Shown here piece by piece: positions 53,067-62,812 of a DNA stretch of 64,000 bases. Every line of letters begins with the position of its first letter. The stretch's first letter is position 1. This DNA is from Candidatus Krumholzibacteriota bacterium (GTDB lineage Bacteria > Krumholzibacteriota > Krumholzibacteriia > Krumholzibacteriales > WJIX01). The notes under the pieces were generated by a model, which had not been told where the DNA came from, did no database searches, and saw only the letters and a list, made by a program, of their open reading frames with translations. The stretch is from contig JAXHNR010000001.1 in assembly GCA_034520215.1 (NCBI GenBank), positions 1,044,560 through 1,108,559 of the forward strand. Direction: 5' to 3'. Made by a program: the position numbers and the translations under genes.

Positions 53067-54776
53067 TCAAACGCTCTTTTGAACTGCACTCAAAATCTTT
53101 TCCCTGACTTCTTCAATAGGAACGTCATCAACCTCGAGTGTGGCCCTGTGCATCAGTTCAACCTTTCCCTCTTTGAGCTTCTTGCCGACAGTGAGTCTAA
53201 GAGGTACGCCAATAAGCTCTGAATCCTTGAATTTAACCCCCGGACTTAAATCTCTGTCGTCAAGCAGGACATCCAGCCCATCACCCTCCAGTTCCTTGGT
53301 AAACCTTTCTGATATTTTCATCACCTCTTTATCTCTTGAATTAACCGGCAGCACTATTATATCAAATGGGGAAATCTCAGGGGGCCATATTATTCCCGCT
53401 TCGTCATAGTTCTGTTCTATGGCAGCCGCGGCCATTCTGCTTACGCCAAAACCATAACATCCCATTATAAAATGTTTGCTCTTTCCATCACTGTCGAGGA
53501 AACCCGCATTCATGCTCTTGGAATATTTTGTACCAAGCTTGAATATATGTCCCACTTCAACTCCGTTTTTCAGGAATAGTTTTCTTCCGCACTCCGGACA
53601 TGAGTCACCTTCACGGGCCAGGGCGAGATTCCGGGTACTGTCTATATTAAAATCCCTTCCAAGAACGGCACCAACATAATGAACATCCTTTTTATTAGCT
53701 CCAATGACCATTTCGTCGAGGTTCTCAATCAATTTATCTGCAATAATCGAAACTCTGTCAGGAAGATTTACAGGGCCGGAAAAACCCTGAGGGCCACCTG
53801 TCAAATCTTCTATTTCATCCGGCTCGAGGAATCTCAATTCCGCGCCTTCAAAGAGGCTGACAAGTTTAGTTTCATTGACCTCTCTGTCACCGGGAATCAA
53901 TACGGCAACATCCTTTTCGCCGACTCTGTAGAGCAATGTTTTAACAATTTCAGTTTTGTCTTTTTTTAGAAACTCAGCAACTTCAGCAACTGACTTGGTG
54001 TTCGGTGTTTTGATCTCCCTTATTTTCTCCAGTTTGGCTTTTCCTTCACTCTTTTTATTGATTTGGACAACCGCTTTTTCCAGATTCGCGGAATAACCGC
54101 ACTCGCAGCCTAGAATTTTGTCTTCACCGTTATCCGCCAGAACCATAAACTCATGAGATTCATTTCCCCCTATATAACCTGATTCAGCGTCAACAACAGT
54201 GTATTTAAGTTCACACCGCTCTATTATTCTTTTATAGGCTTCCGCCATCTTTCTGTATGTCTCGTCCAGCGATTCTTCGTTCGCGTGAAAACTGTAAGCA
54301 TCTTTCATTATAAATTCTCTCGCTCTAATAATTCCGTAGCGAGGTCTTATTTCATCGCGGAACTTTGTCAATATCTGATAGAGGCACTGCGGGAGATCAC
54401 GGTAACTTTTCATTTCATCACGGGCAATCATCGTAATTACTTCTTCATGTGTGGGGCCCAGAGCAAAAACCCTGTCCTTTGAATCGTGCAGTTTGAAAAG
54501 TTCAGGTCCAAAACTATCAATCCTGCCGCTCTCTTTATAAATATCTATAGGATGAAGAATCGGCATCAATACCTCTTGAGCGCCGACTCTATTCATCTCC
54601 TCCCTTATAATTCTTTCAATTTTTTTGAGTACTTTTAACCCCATAGGAAGAAAAGAGTAAACTCCTGAAGTGAGCTTCTTTATCAATCCAGCTCTCAGCA
54701 TTAACTTATGGCTCGGTATTTCGGCTTCTCTCGGATTTTCTTTAAGGGTTGGGATACAACTCTCTGACCAGCGCAT
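53067..54776 (-). CDS. proS: Prolyl-tRNA synthetase, bacterial type
   Basis: Class II synthetase charging tRNA-Pro, 569 residues. It has motif 1/2 regions (GVYSFLPMGLKVLKKIERII; LGPTHEEVITMIARDE; FRDEIRPRYGIIRAREFIMK), the inserted editing domain between about 230 and 380, motif 3 (GCYGFGVSRMAAAAIEQ) and an anticodon-binding domain. Presence of the editing insert marks the bacterial form. AGAGGAG directly precedes the ATG. Two tRNA-Pro genes are in the window (8303 and 10651). Confidence 0.97.
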   Translation of the reverse strand: MRWSESCIPTLKENPREAEIPSHKLMLRAGLIKKLTSGVYSFLPMGLKVLKKIERIIREEMNRVGAQEVLMPILHPIDIYKESGRIDSFGPELFKLHDSKDRVFALGPTHEEVITMIARDEMKSYRDLPQCLYQILTKFRDEIRPRYGIIRAREFIMKDAYSFHANEESLDETYRKMAEAYKRIIERCELKYTVVDAESGYIGGNESHEFMVLADNGEDKILGCECGYSANLEKAVVQINKKSEGKAKLEKIREIKTPNTKSVAEVAEFLKKDKTEIVKTLLYRVGEKDVAVLIPGDREVNETKLVSLFEGAELRFLEPDEIEDLTGGPQGFSGPVNLPDRVSIIADKLIENLDEMVIGANKKDVHYVGAVLGRDFNIDSTRNLALAREGDSCPECGRKLFLKNGVEVGHIFKLGTKYSKSMNAGFLDSDGKSKHFIMGCYGFGVSRMAAAAIEQNYDEAGIIWPPEISPFDIIVLPVNSRDKEVMKISERFTKELEGDGLDVLLDDRDLSPGVKFKDSELIGVPLRLTVGKKLKEGKVELMHRATLEVDDVPIEEVREKILSAVQKSV

Positions 54777-54928
54777 CTCTCCTCTTTCTGTAGTGGCAAT
54801 TAATGATAATTAAAGTTATTTTAATTCCAAACCTTCATTTTTTATAGTAAGCTAGTAGAGGACTGTTTGCAAGATTGAAGTACATATAGCGAAATATAGT
54901 ATCACTTTTTTCTAAAGGATGGGATTAG

Positions 54929-56764
54929 ATGAAAGTTGAACTAGGCAAGATGCTCGACGAAGGGTGCGTTATATTCGACGGCGCCATGGGCACGATGTTG
55001 TATGACAGAGGGGTTTTTATAAACAGATGCTTCGATGAAATCAATCTATCCAATCCTGATATGGTAAAGAATATTCATCGCGAATACATTAAGGCCGGAG
55101 CAGATATAATTGAAACTAACACATTCGGCGCTAATAAATTTAAACTGAAGCTACACGGGATTGAAGACAAAGTACGCAACATAAATAAAACGGGTGCTTT
55201 ACTAGCCCGTGAGGCGGCTGGTGACAGCGCTCTTGTGGCTGGTTCGATCGGTCCTCTAGGAATAAAGATAGAGCCCTGGGGCCCAACATCTAACCTCGAA
55301 GCTCAAGAGGTATTCAAATCACAAGCAGAATCACTACTGGAAGGAAAGATTGATCTTTTTATTCTTGAAACTTTTGCCGACCTCAACGAAATCCACCAGG
55401 CGATAAACGCGGTAAAGGGAATTTGTGATCTTCCTGTAATTGCTCAGATGACACTCCAGAAAGACGGTTTGGGTCTATACGGCACAGAACTCTCCGTATT
55501 TACAAGGAGGCTTGACAGCTGGGGGGCTGACGTAATAGGAGTTAACTGCACTGTAGGTCCTAAAGTTATGCTCGAAGCTGTAAAGAAACTTGCCTCCTCG
55601 ACTGATAAATATATATCCGTACAGCCAAATGCCGGAGTTCCCCAGAATGTCAATGACAGAAATATTTATATGGTATCACCTGAATATCTCGCTGAATACG
55701 CCGTAAGGTTTGTCAAAGCTGGCGCAAATATTGTCGGGGGATGCTGCGGGACAACCCCAAAACATATAAATGCTATATATAAAAGCCTTCGTGAAGGATC
55801 CCCTCCAAGGGTAATTCATATAGAAAAACAAACGAAAGAGGAAACCTTCAGGCAGGAGACAATAGTTCCTGCTTCAGAAAAATCACGCCTCTCATCCCTT
55901 GTAACCCGAGGTAAGTTTGTCAAAATAGTAGAACTCGTTCCGCCAAGGGGCTTTGACACAGGCGGTATCCTGCGCTCAGCGGAAAAACTTTCCGAATTCG
56001 GTGTTAACGCTATTAATATCCCCGACAGCCCCAGAGCTACATCAAGAATGAGCGCACTTTCTCTTGCCGTGCTTATTGAAAAAGAGATCGGTATTGAATC
56101 ATTGCTGCACTACTGCTGCCGAGACCGGAATATACTCGGTATGCAGTCTGATCTTCTGGGGGCCCAGGCTCTTGGACTTAGAAATTTATTGATTATAACA
56201 GGTGACCCTATAAAAACTTATGACTATCCAGACGCTACCGCGGTATTTGATATAGATTCAATCGGATTGATGAATGTAGTTCGAAAATTAAACCACGGCT
56301 ATGACATAGGAGACAGAAAACTTAAAACACCCACCTCCCTGTTTGCCGGTGTTGGAGTAAATCCAGGGGCAATTGATTTCGAAGAAGAGTTGAAGAGATT
56401 TTACTGGAAGGTTGACGCTGGAGCTGAATTTGCAGTAACTCAGCCTGTTTTTGATATTGACATCTTTGTAAAGTTCTTTAAAGCAACGGAACATATGGAT
56501 ATCCCTGTAATAGCGGGAATATGGCCTTTGTCTAGTTATAGAAACGCTGAATTTATGAATAATGAGCTTCCGGGAGTAACTGTTCCCGAGGATATAATGA
56601 AACGTATGAAAGAAGCCAGGAGTGGTAAAGAGGCTACACGTGAAGGTGTCAAAATCGCATCCGAACTACTTGAAGAACTTAAACCTATGATAGCCGGCGC
56701 CCAAATAAGCGCTCCATTTAACAAACACGCTCTGGCGCTGCAAGTTCTTGATTCAATCGATTGA
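54929..56764 (+). CDS. Homocysteine S-methyltransferase / methylenetetrahydrofolate reductase fusion
   Basis: A 611-residue bifunctional methionine-synthesis protein like YitJ. The N-terminal half is a Zn-dependent homocysteine methyltransferase (FDGAMGTMLYDRG, ADIIETNTFGANKF, with zinc ligands in GVNCTVGP and GGCCGTTPKH). The C-terminal half, from about residue 320, is a MetF-type TIM barrel (HYCCRDRN, LLIITGDP, AEFAVTQPVFDIDIF). No cobalamin-binding domain is present. AAAGGA precedes the ATG by about 11 nt. The 152-bp region shared with divergent proS shows no recognisable SAM riboswitch. Confidence 0.94.
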   Translation: MKVELGKMLDEGCVIFDGAMGTMLYDRGVFINRCFDEINLSNPDMVKNIHREYIKAGADIIETNTFGANKFKLKLHGIEDKVRNINKTGALLAREAAGDSALVAGSIGPLGIKIEPWGPTSNLEAQEVFKSQAESLLEGKIDLFILETFADLNEIHQAINAVKGICDLPVIAQMTLQKDGLGLYGTELSVFTRRLDSWGADVIGVNCTVGPKVMLEAVKKLASSTDKYISVQPNAGVPQNVNDRNIYMVSPEYLAEYAVRFVKAGANIVGGCCGTTPKHINAIYKSLREGSPPRVIHIEKQTKEETFRQETIVPASEKSRLSSLVTRGKFVKIVELVPPRGFDTGGILRSAEKLSEFGVNAINIPDSPRATSRMSALSLAVLIEKEIGIESLLHYCCRDRNILGMQSDLLGAQALGLRNLLIITGDPIKTYDYPDATAVFDIDSIGLMNVVRKLNHGYDIGDRKLKTPTSLFAGVGVNPGAIDFEEELKRFYWKVDAGAEFAVTQPVFDIDIFVKFFKATEHMDIPVIAGIWPLSSYRNAEFMNNELPGVTVPEDIMKRMKEARSGKEATREGVKIASELLEELKPMIAGAQISAPFNKHALALQVLDSID

Positions 56765-56804
56765 ATGAAAAACGCGAAATATAGTTTTCATTAAGTATTG
56801 TATC

Positions 56805-57638
56805 TTAAAGTAATCTTCTGTAATGATCAGCGGAGTAATGACCACTGAAAGACTCTACAGCGGGGCCTGACAGCAGACAATTCTGGGCGCCTGAATCAGT
56901 TTTATCAAAACTTACGGTCAAAACATCCCCTCCGGAGGTTTCACACGATACTGGAGACTCTGTCATTCCTAAATGTGATGTTATTACCGCTATAGCGACT
57001 GCTCCTGTTCCGCAAGCCAGTGTTTCATCCTCTACCCCTCTTTCATATGTTCTGTAAAATATATAATTTTTATTAATCACCTTTACTATATTAACATTCG
57101 TTCCATGGGGTTCAAACATGTGATTGTATCTTACGGGACTAATTATAGATAGAAAATCCTTCCTTGATATTTCTCTAGCATTATCGGAAATCAATACCGC
57201 GTGCGGAACACCGGCCAAGGCAAATGAAAATTCAGGAGCAACTTCTCCAATATCTATGTTCAGTTTTACACCGGAGACATCGCCCAGTGATATTGTAACT
57301 TTCCCCTTTCCAATCTTCCCTTCAATTATCCCGGAATCAGTTTCAAATTCGAAATATTCATTTATAATCGAATTATCAAAGGCAAATTTCGCCGCGCATC
57401 TTGCTCCGTTTCCGCACATCTCGGCCCTGCTGCCGTCGTTATTATAATATACCATCCTGAAAGAAGCATCTTCAGAGGGCTGAACCAGAATCAAGCCGTC
57501 GCCCCCTATGCCGAAATGCCTGTCGCACAGAGCTGATATCATGGCGGGTGATGATTTAAATGTTTCATCCATATCATCTATTACAATAAAGTCATTTCCC
57601 GCGCCGTGCATCTTTGAAAAAGGAATCTTTTTTTCCAT
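56805..57638 (-). CDS. dapF: Diaminopimelate epimerase
   Basis: Converts LL- to meso-diaminopimelate for lysine and peptidoglycan synthesis. The two catalytic cysteines are in MCGNGARCAA and LACGTGAVA. FSKMHGAGNDFIVID marks the N-terminus. The protein is 277 residues. I chose the ATG at 57638, one base after the stop codon of the lipoprotein gene; it converges on the MetF-fusion gene. Confidence 0.96.
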   Translation of the reverse strand: MEKKIPFSKMHGAGNDFIVIDDMDETFKSSPAMISALCDRHFGIGGDGLILVQPSEDASFRMVYYNNDGSRAEMCGNGARCAAKFAFDNSIINEYFEFETDSGIIEGKIGKGKVTISLGDVSGVKLNIDIGEVAPEFSFALAGVPHAVLISDNAREISRKDFLSIISPVRYNHMFEPHGTNVNIVKVINKNYIFYRTYERGVEDETLACGTGAVAIAVITSHLGMTESPVSCETSGGDVLTVSFDKTDSGAQNCLLSGPAVESFSGHYSADHYRRLL

Positions 57639-57639
57639 C

Positions 57640-58713
57640 TTAATCATTTCCAAGTTCAAGGTTTTCTATCTCTTCAATCTCAGCGGGTTTGAGATTAATT
57701 GTGTCCCGCAGGCTTATGCCCGGTTCTTCATGTGTTAAACTGGAATCTTCCGGATCTGCATAATATCCTTTCGTACTGTCATCATTTATATCTATAAACG
57801 CGGATAACAGATAATCTCCGGGCAGAACACTTTCAAATTTGTAAACCCCGGCAGAATCAGCAAAAACTTCATAATCCTTCTTATCTTCACTGACATTCCT
57901 TAGTCTCATAGTGATGATCTTATCAAAACTTGTACTATTCTTGATTATGCCATTTATTTTTCCAGGTTCATCAGGGTCTATTATATTTAAAACAAAGTTG
58001 CTGTAAATACTGTTTAGTCCAGTAAGATATATGGTGTCCGGGTGAATAATATAGAATTCCTTGGAAGCAGAGAAATCACCATTATTATCGGTATCGACAA
58101 ATGCCCATATCCTGAAACCTGAACTGTCTGTGGGCAGGTACCGGAAGGAAAAACTTCCATTCTCATCTGCTTCGGCAGTTCTTAATTCCGGCTTCTGATA
58201 TAAATGTTCAAAAGTATCAGGCTCTGAGCTTGTCAATTTTGCTATTCCGTCTTCTGCAACTATATTCTTGAATTTAATGTCACCAGTTATTATTCCCTTT
58301 TCCAGCGAATCTGCTGTCGAGAAATAGAAAATTTCGCTTCTCTCGGATTCTACGTTGTGGTTATCCGTATAACCTTTTTTGAGGTAAAAAGAGAGGGTTG
58401 TTTCCGGCAGTAATTCTTCAAATTGGATTTCAACCCTGTTGCCGCTCACATCTATCTTCTTGAAAGTTACTTCCGGATAAACGATTATTCTTTTCCTCAA
58501 ACTTTCAGAATCCAGTTTCTCACTGAAGATAATTTCAACCTTTTTTGTTCTGCTGACGCCTGTAGAATTTTCCGCCGGTTTTATTTCAATTAATTCCGGC
58601 GGTGTCTTATCCTCCGGACCGCCGGTTGGAGGTTCCATGACAGCACACGCGAAAACTAGAAAAAGGGTACTTGATAAATACCAGGTGAAATGCCTCAAAC
58701 TCCTATAACTCAC
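57640..58713 (-). CDS. Ig-like domain lipoprotein
   Basis: A 357-residue predicted outer-membrane lipoprotein. The signal peptide ends at a lipobox-like VFAC (Cys23), followed by PPTGGPEDKTPPELI and an SbsA-type Ig-like domain at about 35-135 (VSRTKKVEIIFSEKLD). Two further beta-rich modules follow, with KINGIIKN-type segments and DTDNNGDFSA and DINDDSTKGYY, which look like Asp-rich loops. Similar proteins are common in FCB-group bacteria; no function is established. It overlaps argF by 11 bp and is coupled to dapF. Confidence 0.85.
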   Translation of the reverse strand: MSYRSLRHFTWYLSSTLFLVFACAVMEPPTGGPEDKTPPELIEIKPAENSTGVSRTKKVEIIFSEKLDSESLRKRIIVYPEVTFKKIDVSGNRVEIQFEELLPETTLSFYLKKGYTDNHNVESERSEIFYFSTADSLEKGIITGDIKFKNIVAEDGIAKLTSSEPDTFEHLYQKPELRTAEADENGSFSFRYLPTDSSGFRIWAFVDTDNNGDFSASKEFYIIHPDTIYLTGLNSIYSNFVLNIIDPDEPGKINGIIKNSTSFDKIITMRLRNVSEDKKDYEVFADSAGVYKFESVLPGDYLLSAFIDINDDSTKGYYADPEDSSLTHEEPGISLRDTINLKPAEIEEIENLELGND

Positions 58714-59638
58714 TTTCTGAGGGTATCAGCAGGGCTATAATAGCTCTCTGGATATGCAGCCTGTTTTCCGCTTCATCGTAGACAACTGAGTGTTTACCGT
58801 CGATTACAGAGTCTGTGACCTCAAGCCCTCTATGAGCGGGAAGACAATGCATAAAAAGGGAATCACTGTTAGTATGTTCCATTAGTTTATCATTTACCTG
58901 GTAGGACTTAAACTCTTCCATTCGTTTTTTCTCCTCATCCTCCTGTCCCATGCTTGTCCAAACGTCAGCATACACAACATCCGCGTCTTTGACGGCATCA
59001 AATGGGTTTTCTATGTATTCAAAGTCCGGATTTCCGTCAGATTTTAATTCTTCGAGAAAAGTGGGAGATATATTGTATCCCTTAGGAGAAGACAAAACGA
59101 ATTTAAAGTCAAATCTGGACGCGGCATTCAGCCAGCTTCTCGAAACATTATTTCCATCACCTATAAAGACAACCTTTTTCCCGTCAATTGAACCAAGTTT
59201 TTCAGTGATTGTAAATATATCTCCAAGCACCTGGCACGGGTGAAGAAGGTCTGTCAAACCGTTTATAACTGGTACGCTCGCGTACTTGGCAAGGTCGTCA
59301 ACCATTTCCTGGCTGAATGTTCTTATCTGTATAGCATCAAGGTACCTTGAAAGAACTTCTGCTACATCTTTCGGCGCTTCTCTCGAACCTATCCCTAATT
59401 CTCTGTCCGTCAAATAAAGACTCGAACCTCCAAGCTGCCTTATTGCTATTTCAAAACTAACTCTTGTTCTCAGACTCGGTTTATGAAAAATGCAGCCCAG
59501 GACACGCCCGGGGTGAGTTTGTTTTAAGGAGAAATTCTTAGCCTTAGGTTTCTGCTCTTTGCACAGATCCATTATAGCTACAAGTTCATCGCGGGAGAAA
59601 TCCCTTAAAGAAACAAAGTCCTTTTTACTCAATTTCAT
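58703..59638 (-). CDS. argF: Ornithine carbamoyltransferase
   Basis: Makes citrulline from ornithine and carbamoyl phosphate, 311 residues. The carbamoyl-phosphate loop reads PSLRTRVSFE (55-64; Leu where Thr is most common in STRTR), and other motifs are HPCQVLGDIFT, FIGDGNNVSRSW and the ornithine-binding MHCLPAHRGLEVTD. No other arginine gene is nearby. It lies 12 bp after hslU, in an operon ending with dapF. Confidence 0.94.
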   Translation of the reverse strand: MKLSKKDFVSLRDFSRDELVAIMDLCKEQKPKAKNFSLKQTHPGRVLGCIFHKPSLRTRVSFEIAIRQLGGSSLYLTDRELGIGSREAPKDVAEVLSRYLDAIQIRTFSQEMVDDLAKYASVPVINGLTDLLHPCQVLGDIFTITEKLGSIDGKKVVFIGDGNNVSRSWLNAASRFDFKFVLSSPKGYNISPTFLEELKSDGNPDFEYIENPFDAVKDADVVYADVWTSMGQEDEEKKRMEEFKSYQVNDKLMEHTNSDSLFMHCLPAHRGLEVTDSVIDGKHSVVYDEAENRLHIQRAIIALLIPSESEL

Positions 59639-59650
59639 TTCCGCTCCTTC

Positions 59651-60991
59651 CTAAAGGACATATCTTGCCATGTCATCATCTTTTACAATTTTTTCAAGCT
59701 TCTCTCTTACCTCTTCAGCGGTAATTGTGATTTCATTCATCTCTTTTGAAGGCAGTTCAAAAAGAATATCTTCAAGCAGTGTAGTCAATACGGTATGCAG
59801 ACGTCTGGCGCCGATATTCTCCATTTTCTGATTTGCTTTAAAAGCCATATTTGCAATCTCTTTGATAGCTTTCCCGGTAAAGTTAATTTTGCATTCTTCT
59901 GTCGCTATCATAGCGCTATACTGTTTAATAAGCGCGTTTTTTGGCTCTGTAAGAATTTTTTCAAAGTCTTCGGCGGTTAGAGAATCCAGTTCTACTCTAA
60001 TTGGAAATCTACCCTGAAGCTCAGGTATCAGGTCTGAAGGTTTTGACATGTGAAAAGCGCCAGCCGCCATAAAAAGTATATGGTCTGTCTTTACGGTGCC
60101 ATATTTTGTGTTTATTGAAGAACCCTCTACAATTGGGAGAATGTCTCTCTGCACCCCTTCTCTTGAAACATCAGGGCCGCTGCCTCCGCCAGATTTTGCT
60201 ATTTTGTCAATCTCGTCTATAAAAACGATCCCCGTTTCTTCAACAGCTTTGATAGCGAGAGAAACAACTTTTTCCATATCCAGCAATTTTTCCTTTTCTT
60301 CACTCAACAAAATCTCTTTTGCCTCTCCGACCGAAACTGCTTTGTTTTTCTTTTTATCAGGAAACATCTTCTTTAAACCTTCAGGTATATTAAATCCCAT
60401 CTCCTCTATTCCGCTTCCTGAGAATACCTCGATCATAGGCGTTGCTTTGTCAACTGCTTTGACTGTTATCTGTCTTTCGTCGAGGTCTCCGTTTATCAAT
60501 TTTTTTCTAAGTTTTTCCTTTGTTCTCTCTCTTCTTTCCTCCATCTCCGCGTCAGATGATTCTGGGGCTTTATCTGAAGCGGGCAAAAGCAAGTCAAGAA
60601 TTCTGTTGATCATGTTTTGATGGGCTATTTCCTCTATCTCCTCAAACATTTTCTCCTTTTCAGTACTTATTGCTATGGAAACAAGGTCTCTGATCATCAG
60701 TTCGACATCCCTGCCGACATAACCAATTTCAGTAAATTTGGTAGCTTCCACCTTTACAAAAGGAGAACCGGCCAGATTCGCGAGCCTTCTGGCAACTTCC
60801 GTTTTACCAACACCGGTTGGGCCTATCATAATAATATTATTCGGCATTATTTCATCTTTAATGTCACCCTCGACATTTCTTCTTCTCCATCTGTTTCTCA
60901 GGGCTATCGCGACAGACTTTTTAGCTTCATTCTGTCCGATAATATATTTATCCAGTTCTTCGACTATTTTCTTTGGAATAAGTTTATCCAT
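59651..60991 (-). CDS. hslU: ATP-dependent protease ATPase subunit HslU
   Basis: AAA+ unfoldase that feeds HslV, 446 residues. It has YIIGQNEAKKSVAIALRNRW, Walker A GPTGVGKTEVAR, the pore motif EIGYVGRDVE, Walker B GIVFIDEIDKIA and the C-terminal KIVKDDDMARYVL that docks into HslV. GAGGTG lies 9 nt before the ATG at 60991, preferred to the GTG 12 bp upstream. It follows hslV by 13 bp. Confidence 0.97.
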   Translation of the reverse strand: MDKLIPKKIVEELDKYIIGQNEAKKSVAIALRNRWRRRNVEGDIKDEIMPNNIIMIGPTGVGKTEVARRLANLAGSPFVKVEATKFTEIGYVGRDVELMIRDLVSIAISTEKEKMFEEIEEIAHQNMINRILDLLLPASDKAPESSDAEMEERRERTKEKLRKKLINGDLDERQITVKAVDKATPMIEVFSGSGIEEMGFNIPEGLKKMFPDKKKNKAVSVGEAKEILLSEEKEKLLDMEKVVSLAIKAVEETGIVFIDEIDKIAKSGGGSGPDVSREGVQRDILPIVEGSSINTKYGTVKTDHILFMAAGAFHMSKPSDLIPELQGRFPIRVELDSLTAEDFEKILTEPKNALIKQYSAMIATEECKINFTGKAIKEIANMAFKANQKMENIGARRLHTVLTTLLEDILFELPSKEMNEITITAEEVREKLEKIVKDDDMARYVL

Positions 60992-61004
60992 ATCATCTAT
61001 CACC

Positions 61005-61532
61005 TCAAAAGGAGAGAGTAGTTATACTGCTGTTTGTGTAAATACATATTTCAGAGGCTATTTCAAGTGATTTTCTCACTATATCCTCAGCTCCCAATTT
61101 TGTCTCATTAATATATGCCCTGGCGGCCGCGAGCGCGTAAGGTCCTCCTGAGCCAATTGCCAGAATTCCGTCATCAGGTTCAACGACGTCCCCTTTTCCG
61201 GAAATTATCAATGAATGCTTTTTGTCCATAACAGCCAGAAGTGCCTCTAGATGGCGGAGTATCTTATCGCTTCTCCATTCCTTCGCCATCTCCACTGCCG
61301 CTTTCATTATATTTCCGCTGTACTGTTCTATTTTACCTTCAAATTTAGTAAATAATGTCATGGCATCCGCCGTACTGCCTGCAAAACCGGCTAATACGGA
61401 GTTTTCCGTTATCTGCTTTACCTTAACCGCTCCGTGCTTCATCACAGTATCCCCGAATGTGACCTGTCCGTCACCTCCAATCGCGTAATGTTTGCCGCGA
61501 CGCACACCCAGTATTGTAGTTCCCTTAAACAT
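61005..61532 (-). CDS. hslV: ATP-dependent protease peptidase subunit HslV
   Basis: Proteasome-like threonine peptidase, 175 residues. The catalytic Thr is in GTTILGVRR, exposed after removal of a short propeptide (MFKG or so). [30 protein letters not shown] and [15 protein letters not shown] are family signatures. AAAGGA lies 6 nt before the ATG. Confidence 0.97.
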   Translation of the reverse strand: MFKGTTILGVRRGKHYAIGGDGQVTFGDTVMKHGAVKVKQITENSVLAGFAGSTADAMTLFTKFEGKIEQYSGNIMKAAVEMAKEWRSDKILRHLEALLAVMDKKHSLIISGKGDVVEPDDGILAIGSGGPYALAAARAYINETKLGAEDIVRKSLEIASEICIYTNSSITTLSF

Positions 61533-61654
61533 AACATTTCCTTTCTCAATCTGTTATCTAATATCATCAAATCAATATATAAATCAAGTATCTAATCTTT
61601 TATATAATCCTCCCAATATCAGCGTTTTTATAACAAGAGTATGAATGTGGAATC

Positions 61655-61673
61655 CGGGTTTTTCAATAACCCG
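61655..61673 (-). terminator. Weak hairpin downstream of xerC
   Basis: CGGGTT and AACCCG form a perfect 6-bp stem with a 7-nt loop, 44 bp after the xerC stop codon. There is no T run after it on the minus strand, so it may attenuate rather than stop transcription into hslV. Confidence 0.25.
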
Positions 61674-61716
61674 TCCCAATTACTATTTTGTTAAACATGT
61701 ATAAAAAATAAATAAT

Positions 61717-62664
61717 TTATTTATCTAACGCCCTCGGATGCGCCTGATCATAAACCTCTCTTAATTTTTCTGTTGTAATATGTGTGTAGATCTGAGTAGT
61801 TGACAAATTGACATGCCCGAGCAATTCCTGCACAGCTCTGAGGTCAGCACCGGCATCCAATAGATGTGTTGCAAATGAATGCCTTAAAACGTGAGGGCTC
61901 AACTTGGATAAGTTCGCGGCGCATATTAGATATTTTCTTACAATTCTCTGAATGGTCCGGTTACTTATTCTTCGGTTTTTTCTTCCCAAAAAGAGGGGTT
62001 TATCCAGATTACCCTTGAAGAATTCCAGAAACTTCTGCCTGGACCTGCAAGCTGTTTCGGGAGCGTTATGTGCTTCCTTCAAATATAACTTCAGTGAATC
62101 AGAAGCCTTTCCAGACAGAGGTAAATATCTTTCCTTACTTCTTTTGCCCAAAACCCTTATGATGCCTTTTTCAAAATTACAGCTTCCTATGTTACAACCC
62201 GTAAGCTCAGAAAGTCGCATCCCAGTACCATACAAAAGTTCCAATATTGCTTTGTCTCGCAGTCCTTTACTATTATTCAAATCCGGTAGATCCATAATTC
62301 TCTCTATAGCTTTAAGATTCGCGAAGACTGGAAGTTCTTTATCAGCTTTAGGAGTCTGAAGCCCGATTGTTGGATTATGCTCGATAAAGCCTCTCTGCTT
62401 ACAAAAAAAGAAAAGACTCTTCAGTGACGCGGATTTTCTCGCAACACTGCTTTTTGAATACCCCTTCTTTAACAGCAGGGCTAGAAATGATTTTACTGTC
62501 AAGTAGTCGATATCCACGAGGCTCGCGTTTTCTGAAATCTGCGCCTCAATATATTCAAAAAATTGCTTTATATCACACTGGTACGCCCTGAGTGTCTGAT
62601 CAGAGACACTTCTTTCGATTCCAAGGTAAACCAAATATTCCTTCAAAGCTTTATATAATAGCAT
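61717..62664 (-). CDS. xerC: XerC tyrosine recombinase
   Basis: A 315-residue integrase for chromosome-dimer resolution. Catalytic residues are Arg in GTGMRLSEL, Lys in LGKRSKERYLPL, His/Arg in SPHVLRHSFATHLLDAGADL, and Tyr in TTQIYTH. It lies between topA and hslV in the order topA-xerC-hslV-hslU known from Firmicutes (cod operon) and other phyla; trmFO is absent here. About a third of its residues appear to match the xerD-like gene at 50060 by eye. Confidence 0.93.
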   Translation of the reverse strand: MLLYKALKEYLVYLGIERSVSDQTLRAYQCDIKQFFEYIEAQISENASLVDIDYLTVKSFLALLLKKGYSKSSVARKSASLKSLFFFCKQRGFIEHNPTIGLQTPKADKELPVFANLKAIERIMDLPDLNNSKGLRDKAILELLYGTGMRLSELTGCNIGSCNFEKGIIRVLGKRSKERYLPLSGKASDSLKLYLKEAHNAPETACRSRQKFLEFFKGNLDKPLFLGRKNRRISNRTIQRIVRKYLICAANLSKLSPHVLRHSFATHLLDAGADLRAVQELLGHVNLSTTQIYTHITTEKLREVYDQAHPRALDK

Positions 62665-62812
62665 AACGGAAGTTTATCACAGTATTCAATAATCGTTCAA
62701 GTCTTGATAATAAAAGAGATACTGCCACAAATAAAAATATCGTTTTATCTCTATTTGCATTCTTAATATTAATTCTGTCAGCTAATATTCTTCTTAAGTA
62801 TCAGTTTATTTA

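Noticed and set aside
54777-54928. SAM riboswitch upstream of the methionine-synthesis fusion gene
   Set aside because: The 152-bp gap lacks the conserved helices and a terminator before the ATG.
56805-57638. PhzF-like and DapF genes as a duplicated pair
   Set aside because: They share a fold but lie far apart, and DapF keeps the Cys pair that the PhzF homologue lacks, so they are different families.
60096-60620. 174-codon ORF on the plus strand within hslU, and similar long shadows at 4529-4990 and 7744-8211
   Set aside because: These are antisense to strongly conserved genes, have no ribosome site, and show composition typical of reverse-frame readings.
61680-61730. Possible dif site near the xer genes
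   Set aside because: The AT-rich sequence near 61690 has no two 11-bp arms around a 6-bp centre like known dif sites. The region near 49980 also fails.
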